A stretch of 64,000 bases of DNA from Euryodendron excelsum (GCA_033060915.1 CM065378.1:6300001-6364000); one strand, 5' to 3'; counted from the stretch's first letter, positions 45,690 through 56,278 are shown. Numbers and translations: made by a program. Notes: generated by a model from the sequence alone, not told the origin.

Positions 45690-46986
45690 CCCAGCATCTT
45701 TCGGGAGGAGGAGGAAGTTCTAACAGCAGAAAAGTTGGGACCGTCATGGATGGACCCAATCATCTCTTACCTTGACGCAGACAAGCTACCAAACGATAAG
45801 GCTGAAACTCGGCGAATCAAACATGCATCTCTAAGGTATTGGCTGTCACCAAGTAAGGAGCTTTACAGACGTTCCTTTACAGGTCCATATTTACACTGCG
45901 TCCATCCGGACCAAGTTCAGGGCGTCTTGTACGAAATTCACGAGGGGATATGTGGAAGTCATGTCGGCGGAAGATCGATAGCACACTGAGCCATCTCGCA
46001 GGGTTACTGATGGCCTTACATGCAGAAAGATTCAGCCCAGTACGTCCTGAAGTGTGACAAGTGTCAGAGGTTTTCCCCCATCATCCACCAGCCAGCCGAA
46101 GATCTCGCCACCATCACCAGTCTATGGCCTTTCGCTCAGTGGGGATTGGACATTGTCGGCCCTCGGCCCGAGCTCCGGGTAACAAAAGGTTTCTTATCGT
46201 AGCAACTGACTACTTTACCAAATGGGTGGAAGCGGAACCTTTATCAAACATCAGGGAAATTGATGCCAAAAGGTTCGTATGGAAGAGCATTGTCACGAGA
46301 TTCGGGTTGCCCCGTGCCATTGTTTCAGATAACGGCACCCAGTTCGATGGTAATCTCTTTAGATCGTTTTGCGAAGGATTGGGGATCAGAAACTACTACT
46401 CAACGCCGGCCTACCCCCAATGCAACGGGCAAGCCGAGATTTCGAATAAAACCATGCTTAACGGGGTCAAGAAACGACTGGAAAAAGCCAAAGGGAAGTG
46501 GACGGAAGAGCTACTCAATGTCCTGTGGTCCTATAGAACAACCCCAAGGAGGTCCACCGGAGAAACACCATTCTCCTTGGCATATGGGGTAGAGGCAGTC
46601 ATCCCTTTGGAGATCGGACTACCAACTATTAGATCGGCAGCTTTTAACACGGGTGTCAACGACCAGACGGTTGCAAGAGACCTGGATCTTGTCGAAGAAA
46701 GAAGGGAAACCGCCTTGATCAGGCTCACAGAGTATCAGCGACAGCTAAAACGCTCTTATAACAAGTGGGTCCGCCCGAGAAACTTTGCTCCAGGAGATCT
46801 GGTTTTACGAAAAGTGTTGGGGGCAACTAAGAAGGCGGTAGATGGAAAGCTCGGCCCAAACTGGGAAGGCCCCTACAGAGTCACATCCTAGGTCGGCATT
46901 GGCGTATACAGACTGGAGACCGTCGAAGAAGGGCGACAATTGTCGCGACCATGGAATGCAACCAACTTGAGGAAGTTCTACCCGTA
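45690..46986 (+). pseudogene. Gypsy integrase
   Basis: Zinc-binding part ends CDKCQRF (about 46050). The core has LDIVGP, VSDNGTQFD and NGQAEISNKTML, then a C-terminal GPYRVT block and the natural end LRKFYP with TAA at 46984-46986. Two TGA codons near 45987-46010, a frameshift near 46165-46180 and a TAG near 46889 break it. Confidence 0.92.
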
Positions 46987-47099
46987 ATACAAAGCTCCAT
47001 GCACTGTAACAGTCCATGAAATGTGTAAAGCTCTGCTGAAGAATCAATGAAAATGAAGCTATTCAAATGAATCTACTTTGAGCACTCTGTGAAACCTAA

Positions 47100-47690
47100 A
47101 AACCAAGTGTAAAAACTTGGTCCTGTCCAAGTTGGGAAGGTCGGCCAAAGAAGGCCAAAGAAGGCCAAAACAGAAACCAAGTGTAAAAACTTGGTCCTGT
47201 CCAAGTTGGGCAGGTCGGCCAAAGAAGGCTAAAACAAAAACCAAGTGTAAAAACTTGGTCCTGTCCAAGTTGGGCAGGTTGGCCAAAGAAGGCCAAAACA
47301 AAAACCAAGTATAAAAACTTGGTCCTGTCCAAGTTGGGCAGGTCGGCCAAAGAAGGCCAAAGCAAAAACCAAGTGTAAAAACTTGGTCCTGTCCAAGTTG
47401 GGCAGGTCGGCCAAAGAAGGCCAAAGCAAAAACCAAGTGTAAAAACTTGGTCCTGTCCAAGTTGGGCAGGTCGGCCAAAGAAGGTCAAAACAAAAACCAA
47501 GTGTAAAAACTTGGTCCTGTCCAAGTTGGGCAAGTCAGCCAAAGAAGGCCAAAGCAAAAACCAAGTGTAAAAACTTGGTCCTGTCCAAGTTGGGCAGGTC
47601 GGCCAAAGAAGGTCAAAACAAAAACCAAGTGTAGAAACTTGGTCCTGTCCTATTTGGACAGGTCAGCCAAAGAAAGAAACCAAGTGTAAA
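47100..47690. repeat. Array of nine ~64-bp tandem repeats with internal hairpin
   Basis: Repeat starts (GTGTAAAAACTTGG) fall at 47181, 47245, 47309, 47373, 47437, 47501, 47565 and 47629, an exact 64-bp period, with irregular first (74 bp) and last (55 bp) units. Each unit holds AACTTGG-TCCTGT-CCAAGTT, a 7-bp stem with a 6-nt loop. The array lies between the end of pol and the 3' end of the antisense gene. Confidence 0.95.
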
Positions 47691-47823
47691 CGTCAAAATC
47701 AGATAAGGCAGATTAAGTCCACAGGAAAATCAGATAAGACAGATTCAGTGATAAACAACAAAACGAGTTTTTCTCATTAAAAGACAATGATGGTTACAAA
47801 AAATTAAGGAAAAGAAAGAACGG

Positions 47824-50048
47824 CTATGCCGACTTCTCCCCCGGCTGCGAAATTGCCCCTGGCGAAATCTCTTCCGCATCCTCAGGGGGTTCAGCAGCGG
47901 CCTTCAATTTTTCAGCTTTCTCCCTTTGAGCAGCAGCTTCTTCGGCCGCGGCTTTTAAGATAAGCTCCCGTTTGTATTGGGCATTTGACAGCACTTTCTT
48001 CAGATAGACGATGCCGTCCTCGGTAGTATCAAAGTAGTCCGGGCAAAGACCCCACACGTCGGAGGCCTTATCCAGCTCTGCAACGACAAGGGCACCATTC
48101 CAACCCTGTCGGAATATGGTGCGACTAAGGTCCATCATCTCTTCGGCCAAACGCTTGGCCCCCTTTTCTTCACCCCTCTTCAGTGTGGCCTCTTCTTCCA
48201 CCTTCAGCTTGGCCACTTCAGAGTTAAGGGCCTCGACCTCCGCATTTGCGTTGTGCAGATCTACGGACTGCACATCGAACTTTTTCTCAAGGCCGGCAAA
48301 ATCCTTGTCTCTCTTTTCAAAATTGGCTTTCATCAGCAAGAGCTCGACGGAAGCCTGTTCGGCTTGTTTCTTGAAAGTGATCCGCTCCTTATTTGCTTCG
48401 ATCCACTCAAGTTTTAAGCGGCCGTGCTCTTCAATAAGCTCCTGGTGAACCTCGGCAAGCTTCTGGAAGCGCGTCATTGCCTCCAAGGAATTGAGATAAC
48501 CCTACACAGATAAGAAAAGGTCCTTGTTAGAGCGAATGTCCAAAAAAGTTTGTAATCATCGAAAAAGTCAGTGCCGACTTACCAGTATCGAGTCATGAAA
48601 CGCGCCCATAAAAACGGCTAAGTCACTTGTTTCGCCCAGCTTCGCCACATCCTTTTTCTGAAGGACGCTCTTAATAACACCAAATGCCACGTCGGGCTGG
48701 TCAATCATAGAATCTGCTGTCGTCATAGGACGGCCGAGAATGTCCGGAGTGATGGTTACGGTCTCCCCTACCTCGTCCACTGCGCCTTTGCCTTTTTGCT
48801 TTTTGGGCGTTGGAGTTGGAGTGACCTCGGGCCTCCTTTTTCGCTGTTGCCGTGTCTCTGGCCTCTGTTGAATGGGAGGGGCTTCCTCCACGGGAGTTAT
48901 CACCAGCTCGGCTGGAGGAGTTTCGACAGGAGTAGAGGTGGCCGACCTTAGCGGCTGGCCCGCGAGAGCAAACATTCTCTCCTTCAGACTCATGCCGTCC
49001 ATTTCGTCGGGGGATGGGCTCGAATCACTTGTTCCTGCAGGAATCTTAACTCGGCGGTCGGGTGCAGTATACGGTGACAAAGTGGATGCCGAGCTGTATG
49101 ATTTCGTTCGCACTTCTTGCCATTCTTCACCAGCTGATGCCGATGGAGGAGCAACCACGACTGTCACGCCTGTAGGGATGCGCGCCCTTTCAATCGCTAT
49201 TCCGGTGGGTATCTCCTCGAAGTCTCCTTCGGCACCTTCGTCGGCTAATCTTGCAAGTATACTCTGGGGAACACCCGTCTCGGCAGTGAAAGTTGAGTAT
49301 CGCAGTGGGTAGGAGAGCAAAATGTGTGTAGCCCAAGCTATGTATCTTAGTCGACCTTCGCCGACATAGTTTAAGACCTTGTCGAGGTCGTCAGAGTTGA
49401 CCAACCAGTCGCGAGCTTTCGACCGCTTCCTTGTGTCTGCAAAAAGTTTGAGAGTTAGTTTTGCTGCAAATTGAAATTTACAATGGTGCACAGTATGAGA
49501 GATCGGCATCAAACCTAGTTCGATGGGCACTCTAGGGCATTGAATTGCCGGTCTATCCTTCTCGGGAACGTTGCCGAACTCCCATGGAGCGGTTACCTAG
49601 ACCCTAACGTCGTCGACGCCCTTCCCTGAGGAAGGCAGACACTTCACTAACTCTAAGGACTTCTTTACTGCCCGGAGGTAAACCTTGTAACTACCTCCAA
49701 CTTTACAAAGAGTGTAGCAGTAGTCCAGTTTGGCAAGGTCTAGGTTCACCCCCAGGCGCCGATTTATTCTAGCATGCCAAAGAAGATCCTGTATACGTTC
49801 GACGCTAACTGGGAGGGCGACACCTTATTTTTTACTATGAATTTATGAAGAAAAGGGTGGAGGGGAAACCTAAGTCCCCCTTCTACGACAGCAATGACTG
49901 GGAACGGCACCCCATTTTCGGTCTCACTTATGCGATAGTCCTCAGGATCGACCAACTCTAAGTCGATTTCATTCGGGACTTCAAACCTAGCCCTAAACTC
50001 GGCAAGGGCCGACAGACCATCTAACATTTTAAGAAGACGGGATGCCAT
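47824..50048 (-). CDS. Antisense spliced gene in the gypsy element (three exons, one frameshift, one stop)
   Basis: Read on the minus strand: exon 1 50048-49515, exon 2 49436-48583, exon 3 48501-47824. Introns 49437-49514 (78 bp) and 48502-48582 (81 bp) are GT-AG and keep the frame. Exon 1 (MASRLLKMLD...) resembles the domain annotated as putative gypsy-type transposon (Transposase_28), with a GLRFPLHPFLHKF core. It is broken by a 1-base frameshift near 49770 and a TAG at 49597-49599. Exon 2 is Pro/Ser/Thr-rich with a basic KKQKGKG patch (nuclear-signal-like). Exon 3 is a long Glu/Lys/Ala coiled coil. The total would be ~690 residues. Antisense extra ORFs are known in Tat-lineage elements; their function is unknown. 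The frame is otherwise well kept. Confidence 0.8.
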
Positions 50049-50206
50049 CAGGGGGCAACCGTCAAAACACAGAATACAGTGAAGAGCAAAGGAGTTGCGG
50101 GCTCAAAGGACACTTACAGTGGGGGGTGCCGAAACAGCTGACGCACACGCTATTCAGAAGGCAAAGGAAAAAGAGCAAGTGTCTTCCAACTGATTAGGGC
50201 GTCAGT

Positions 50207-50214
50207 CTTTTATA
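50207..50214 (-). promoter_or_regulatory. TATA box for the antisense gene
   Basis: On the minus strand the sequence reads TGTATAAAAGACTGACG, with TATAAAAG about 160 bp upstream of the antisense ATG at 50048. Position and sequence fit a plant core promoter inside the element, outside the LTR. Confidence 0.6.
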
Positions 50215-50395
50215 CACACCAGAGCCGTCGGTTCGTACACGGCAAAATGGCGTTAATCATGACGCTCTACCGAAGCGTCGCATCGGCCGTCGATTCAATA
50301 ACGCCCCACCAATGAATCTTTTAAAATCCCCGCCATTTATGTGGCTGGGTGACCGTTACAGCCCTTGGCCGTTTCAGAATCCAAAACGACACAAT

Positions 50396-50407
50396 GGCTG
50401 GGGGGCA
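50396..50407 (+). other. Gypsy polypurine tract
   Basis: GGCTGGGGGGCA directly before the 3' LTR start at 50410, the probable plus-strand primer site. Confidence 0.7.
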
Positions 50408-50409
50408 AT

Positions 50410-51015
50410 TGTGGGGGAATAACCTCCGGCCCAACCCAATGGGTAAGGCCCAAACTGCGCAAATTAAAGTTGGGGCTGCTTTGCTAGCCCAAATCAGAAT
50501 TAGAGGGAAGGCTAGCTCTGACAGCCGACCTCCTTCGCAACATAGCCCAAACCACGAAAGGCGGGCCCAAACCGCTAGCGGTATTTGCGCATTAAATGCA
50601 GAGTTGACTCGCATTGAATGCGCAAGCGATTGCCCACGCGACGTCAACGTGCACGTCCGGTTAGCCGGAATCCTCCACGACGGTGCGCCAGACCCTGTAA
50701 GTAATCAGGCGTCGTCAATGATGATGCCTACCCAGCAGGCCATGAGAGCCTGCTGGTAGGCCAAGGCAAAACACACTCTCTCAACGGTTCTATAAATACC
50801 CAAGGCATCGAGAGCCAGGTATGGACAGTTAACTCCAAGTATTGACAACTTTCATTCATCTTCATCGATTAAGCTTGCTAACTTAATCTTCTGAGTGTGA
50901 TTGGCCCATTACGGGTCGACCCATTCTAACCTCTTCGTCTTGCAGGAGATATTTGGACTCATCTATTTTTGGGCTTGAGAGTTCGGCCCAGCCTTCTCGA
51001 AAAATTCCACTTACA
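50410..51015 (+). repeat. Gypsy 3' LTR
   Basis: 606 bp, TGTGGGGGAATAACC to CCACTTACA, same length as the 5' LTR, followed by the ATATT duplication. Confidence 0.94.
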
Positions 51016-51584
51016 ATATTATAAAGTAAAACACAAAGAATCAGGTGGAGCAGTGGTAAGGTCTGATTCCCAATTGGTTTACTGGTTTTTAAAAAGTCAA
51101 AGCCAGTCAATAATTTTTTCAAAAAGTCAAAACTAGTCAATGAGTTTTTTTTTGTTTAAATCGGTTGGCTGGTTCACTGGTTTTTGAAATACTGGCCAGT
51201 TCAATTCAATTTAATTGTTTTTTTGATAAATTAGTTGAACCAGATTGGCTCATGTTTGATTCTCTGTTCAACTAGATGAACTGAATAATTCAGTCTGATT
51301 TTGATAACTTTATTAAAAAGTAAAGGCTTAGATCGACCTTTTGGTAAGTTCCATTATTGAATTGGAAGATTTCACATGCAGCATGCATGGCATTGTTTTA
51401 GGCCTCACATCACAGGGCAACATGCCATGCCGGTCTCTTTTCTTTTGTCACATCGCATATAGTCTTCAAAGCAAGGACTTTCATGTTTTCAATACTTGGT
51501 CTGTGTTGGCAAGGTGGTATTATGTAATATATCAGCAATTCTCACATATGCATTGTTCTTGGAATATATGTGTATATATATATA

Positions 51585-51903
51585 TATAGTTATTAGAATC
51601 GAATCAGACATTAAACAGGTGAAGACACCGATTTTCAATTTATTAGTTTAACCGGTTCAACCGTTATTATAAAATTATAAATATTTTGTGTATTAGATAC
51701 CTTGTATATATTATATGTGGTACATATAATTACACAACTTACTGTGGTGCTTTGGATGACTGCTCAATCTTCACTTGGAAGTCTCAAATTCAAATGTTTG
51801 CAACTTCACTTCCAAAAATTTTTAAACTACTTAGCCTGCCTATTCAAAGGGCTGAACCGAATCATCGGACCTATTGGTTCGCGGTTCAATTTTAATAACT
51901 ATG
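51585..51903. mobile_element. MITE with AGTTATTA inverted ends (319 bp)
   Basis: Ends ATAGTTATTAGAATCGAA and TTCAATTTTAATAACTATG are inverted, flanked by TATATATA-rich sequence that hides the target duplication. The parent segment near 34755-34765 has no insert. Ends resemble the MITE at 40603-51312. Confidence 0.65.
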
Positions 51904-52340
51904 TATATATATACATATATAGTGGAAGGATGGAAATGAATTCCCTTCTAGAAATCCATGAAGCCACATTTTCCAATTAATTGGGCCTGTAGGAATATTT
52001 ATTCTGGATCAACACAATTCAAAATATTTAACTGTTTTCGGTAGAGGTACAAAACACGTTTTGAAATTTTGAATAAACTTTTCAAAAATTCTTAGGAAAC
52101 ATTTAGGATACTTTAATGAATGCGTTTGGGAAACTAAGAGGAAACTAGCAAAATATTCTACGAAAACTATTTGGAACTTTAAAGTATTGATTTTTATTTT
52201 TTTTTCTTAGATTCTAAGTATCTATTGAATTATTTATATAGGTTTTTATTAAATTTCTCAAAAATTTCTACTAAGTTTTCTAAGAGTTTTATAAAAAATT
52301 CTTACGTTTTTTATTAAATTTTCCAATTAATCTTTAATCC

Positions 52341-54116
52341 TTTTTATTAAGTCAAAGTTGTTCACACATAACGGTATGGTTGTTGCCCAGGCTGTAACCT
52401 CGGGGACGAGATGGTTGCCTTGGAGTAATTATCGAGGGTAACCATCTCACCAATGTATATATACACATGTATCTATATATATATATATATATTTATTTCT
52501 GGTATGTTATGTTTGTGTATATATGCACCAAAGTCATTAACGGCAATTCAATAAAGGGTTCTTTGTTGAAACGAACATTGGTCTTCACTACTGATAACAT
52601 CACTGTATGGGTCTCTGTTATTGCTTTGATATAAGTGCATTTAAGTTCAATTTTTACAAGGTAGCGACCATGTCCAAAGGTTAGTTATAGCGTCTTGTGA
52701 GTAGAGACGGCTGGCCAAGGTACTCGTTATGGGTGGAGATTGGAGAATCAAAATGGAATTAATTGGAATAATTTTCCAATTTCTAAATTCAATTCAGAAT
52801 GGAGTTTCTGTATTTATGATGGTGTGAATTGATTAATGAAGAACACTGGGTAGATTGTGGGTTTGCCGATTTTGGTAAAAAACAAAAAAAATGCATAATG
52901 GTGGTGACTTAGGGCGATGATCTGGTGTACGTGGTTGGTGGTGATGGTTTTTTTAGGTGAGAATAATGGTGGTTTAGGCCAAATTAGACGGCGGTAGTGG
53001 TGGGTTCAAAGTTGACCGCCACGACATGTTTCTATAGATGAGTGGCATGCGATGTGCATTAATTATACGTTCTTTATCCATGAAGTCTTTACAAAAATTG
53101 TCCCAATAAAACACAAATTTTAAAACATGAATGTGTTAGATTATAGAGAATTAAAATACCAAAAATTGAGAGGAAAAAAGCATCCAAATACCAAGAAAAT
53201 ACAAATCGATCAACAAACTGATCAAAGATTCAAAATCCATGCGATATGCCAATATTTGTACACACAGAAATTAAAATAGTAAAGAAAAATCAGATAACTG
53301 AAAGGAACTCACTTGTACCAGTGAGAATATTGTTGGGTTTGTCAAGACGATGGTTTGATGGTCTTAGGAATTGAACTCAAGATAGAAGTCTTGAGAGTTT
53401 TAAAAACTGAAAGTGGGAGGTTGGTTCAGAGTTAGGAACTCCAAAACAGTCTAAAAAAGAATGGAAAATCGAAGCAGTTAGAAAATAACATGGAGTAGTG
53501 GTGTAATTTTGTGGTTTTTTTTTTTTTTTTAATTTGCCCTAATATATTGGATTATAGGTTCATTTGGACAGTAATATCTTAATTTTTGTAAGACAATTTT
53601 AAAATTTTAAAAAAGTCATGCACCGTGACACAGCTTCCCAAATGAAGGAGACACTGAACTAATGAATACATAATCAAAACATCCCCTATAATCTTCCTCT
53701 CAACAGAATAAAGTTTTGATCAAATTAGAAATGTATCAAGAAAGAAGAAATCCTTATCCCAAACACATAATAAACCTCCAGAATTTTCATTGCAATTTGA
53801 TGCTAACCAATCAAAATCTCTGACCCCAGACTGATTTTGATACAGTATTCTTTCTATTTAGTTTCTTACACAAATAGCATATCAATTGATCTTTCTCTTA
53901 CTAGCTGTTTAACTATCTTTCTTTTCTCTACCCTTCCAAAATCCTTACATTCCATGAAAGTGTTTTCATTTAAAAATTTAACACCTCAAATAAATTGAGA
54001 AGGATTCTCAATTTACTGCCCCAGCAACGCCGAACTAATATCCTCCCTTTATATACAATTCAAGTGTACCATCTTCTTTCTCATTTCGAGGAAAAGGTGC
54101 GGAAGGAAAAGGAAAC
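52341..54116. other. Gene-free AT-rich DNA
   Basis: No gene or transposon end recognised. Short (TA)n tract near 52470-52490 and a T run near 53515-53531. Confidence 0.5.
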
Positions 54117-54124
54117 AATGGAGG

Positions 54125-54358
54125 CATTGTTTTGAAAATCGGACCGGATCGGCCGGTTAAACTGAAAAATTAAAAACTGGTCTAGATGACGGCCCGATTA
54201 ACTCTTAAAATCCGTTTTGATTAAAATCCGGTCAAACTCAGTCAAATTTGTGGTTAAACCGTGACCCGGTCAATAAATCTAGTAATTGAACCGGCCGGTT
54301 CAATTTTTAAAATAAATTTTAAATTTTAAGTATTAAAATTAGTGTAAAAAAATAAAAT

Positions 54359-54420
<62 letters not shown>

Positions 54421-54512
54421 GTTGATCTGACGATTGATCCGACGGTTGGACCAGTGACTCATGACCCGACCTCTTTTCCGATTCGCTTAACGATCCGGTT
54501 TTCAAAACATTG
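54125..54512. mobile_element. hAT-like MITE (388 bp)
   Basis: Ends CATTGTTTTGAAAATCGG and CCGGTTTTCAAAACATTG are inverted with about one mismatch in the first 14 bases. A perfect 8-bp duplication AATGGAGG flanks it (54117-54124 and 54513-54520). The interior has repeated CCGGTCAA/CCGGCCGG motifs and no coding capacity. Confidence 0.82.
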
Positions 54513-54520
54513 AATGGAGG

Positions 54521-56173
54521 GATCCGAATAGAACAGAATAGATATATAGAGGAAGAGAACAAGAGGTGAGTGGTATTTGGGAGTAAGGAGGTTGTCGTTG
54601 CTGGTTGTAGGGGCATGAGTGGTTTGGTAATGGAGTGTTTTGGATTTATTACAGAGATGAGGGAGCGTGTGCTTTTGTGTGTGTGTGAGAGAGGCAGGAG
54701 GTGGCAGTCGAGTGGCAGTGTGTTTGTGTTGGCCGAAAGAGGGGGAGGAGGAGACGGGGGAGGGGTGTTGCTGCGTATAAAAGATGGGGGAGAGGGGCAA
54801 GAGAGATGGGCACCTTGGTCATTTCGAATATATATATATATATATATTGGACTTCTGTAAGCCATTCTATTTTGGTCACTTAATTCAATGGGTAGAAAAG
54901 TAAAATGACACTGGGTACAAAGTCCACAAGAGAGAATCTAATTTAAGAAATCTTACGAGTACTTTATGTGGTTGTCAAATACTTTAACAGAATTTAATTT
55001 AATTACCTTTTATATATATATATATATATATATATAAAAAGCTGAGAATGCGCTCTCCCAATTGGCATTTACGTGGTGCTCTCAATATTGTCATATTTTC
55101 AGAGGTAGTTGTCAACTTATTTATGTTAAAATTGTTAAACAAATAGAAAATAAAAATTTCTATAAAAGTGTTTTTATGAACATCCAAAACAAACAGAATG
55201 AGAATTAAATTTTACTGATTTCTTTATTGAACATCCAAAAATAAGCAAACAAATGGCAACAAAACACATAAAGGAGGGGAGTACCTTTGATTCGATTGGA
55301 GAGTGATAAATAATTTAATTTATAATGTTTTTTGCATTTATGAATCTAGTAGAAGATAGAGTTTGATAAGTTTAGAATCATTACATTAAATGTAAATCTT
55401 TACAAAATAGAATTTTGTTAAAAATATAAAACTTATATGATAAAAAAATTAACAACAAAAGAGTTGACGAACCATGATAGGAACAATATATATTTGTATA
55501 TAGTATGTTGCCAAATGCAAGTCTTTTGAAGATATAATTATATATCAAATAGGAACTTAATGTGTCATAACTATAACTGGCTATTGAATTTTTCTTGTAA
55601 CGTGATATTTCAAAAATATTATAAAAAGAGAGAGATAAGAAGTTCGATAAGAGGAAAATAAATTTTATTGATAGTAAGAAACTTATTATCTAATCTGATC
55701 TCTACTTCTCGTACCGCCCCCACTCCCCCATCCTCTGGATTTTTTATTTTGTTTTTGAACTAGCCTTTTCTGTTGGAATGTGATGAATTAGTTCCTATTT
55801 TCTTTCAATCCTAGTAAAAAAGCCATACCATAGTAAAAAACAAAAATCATATCGTGGCGAGCTGTGCTGCCGAGATTTGAGAACTTGAAAGTTGATAATC
55901 CAGACCTTGGTGGATAAATAATGTGCTGCTAGAAGACCTTAACCTATAGTGGGGTTTAGTTTTGGTGCTGAAAACCATATTATGGATATTTTTCAACCTT
56001 CCCCTTTTAGAAATGGGAATATGTGGAGTGGGAAAGTAATTAAATAATAGTGATATTGCCAGTCCTAAAGCAGTGCCATACATTGACTTTTTCATTCTAT
56101 CTTTCAGCTTAAAAATGTTGAAGGAAAAATGGAGAATGAGCCTTTGGTTTAAGATATTAATTCTATTTTGCAG
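54521..56173. other. Gene-free DNA with (TA)n tracts
   Basis: Contains (TA)n tracts at 54829-54847 and 55012-55036, and a G-rich stretch 54560-54815 whose overlapping open frames on both strands look artefactual. No exon recognised until the candidate at 56174. Confidence 0.5.
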
Positions 56174-56278
56174 CTTAAAAATGTCGAAGTAGAGCTCAAT
56201 TGTGTAACAAAATCCTCAAGCTATCTGCACCTGAAGCTAGCTTGGGGACCCTTAGTTTCGCATGTTAATGTGAAATGA
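56174..56278 (+). pseudogene. Orphan terminal-exon candidate (34 codons plus stop)
   Basis: After a TTCTATTTTGCAG acceptor the frame reads LKNVEVELNCVTKSSSYLHL, then a segment ending SHVNVK and TGA. A 3'UTR-like stretch with TTTGTATTTGG and a poly-A-like region follows. A second, truncated copy of the exon start (CAGCTTAAAAATGTTGAAGG) lies 67 bp upstream at 56106. I do not recognise the family, and no upstream exon was found. Confidence 0.35.

Larger units (their letters stand above)
40736..51015 (+). mobile_element. Ty3/gypsy (Tat-like) LTR retrotransposon, 10.3 kb, full length
   Basis: Two 606-bp LTRs (40736-41341 and 50410-51015) and a perfect ATATT target duplication (40731-40735 and 51016-51020). 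In order it has a primer-binding site, gag, protease, RT-RNase H, a second RNase H, integrase, a 64-bp repeat array and an antisense spliced gene. The extra RNase H domain and TGGCGCC-type PBS suggest the Tat lineage. About 34 differences between LTRs by hand count (~5.6%) indicate a moderately recent insertion. Around ten stops and a frameshift disable gag-pol. Confidence 0.95.
40603..51312. mobile_element. hAT-like MITE split by the gypsy element
   Basis: Left part 40603-40735 and right part 51021-51312 (~425 bp together). The ends CATAGTTATCAAAG and TTTTGATAACTTTA are inverted. Flanks GTAAAAAG (40595-40602) and TTAAAAAG (51313-51320) make an 8-bp duplication with one mismatch. The parent segment at about 34510-34520 shows the empty site. 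The gypsy element lies inside it. Confidence 0.72.
38003..52340. repeat. Daughter copy of the segmental duplication, heavily interrupted
   Basis: Sequence matching 32265-36600 runs 38003-39204, 40263-40602, 51313-51584 and 51904-52340. The gaps are transposon insertions: a solo LTR, a MITE that itself holds the gypsy element, and a second MITE. It contains only the HD-Zip last exon, as a pseudogene. Confidence 0.83.

Noticed and set aside
46260..46592. 110-residue + strand ORF
   Set aside because: Alternative frame within the gypsy integrase; the integrase frame has all the family motifs.
47059..47557. Three long overlapping minus-strand ORFs of 66-153 residues over the 64-bp repeats
   Set aside because: They are the same repeat read in successive frames; the 64-bp period keeps all frames open without any protein-like constraint.
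47100..47690. CRISPR-like array
   Set aside because: Units are contiguous with no unique spacers, in a plant retrotransposon.
48116..49312. + strand ORFs of 110 and 146 residues
   Set aside because: Opposite-strand shadows of the antisense gene, which has the coherent domains and splice sites.
54326..54879. ORFs of 76-179 residues on both strands with a TATAAAAG-like box near 54776
   Set aside because: Overlapping frames on both strands across (TA)n and G-rich sequence, with no family resemblance; the TATA-like box has no gene behind it.
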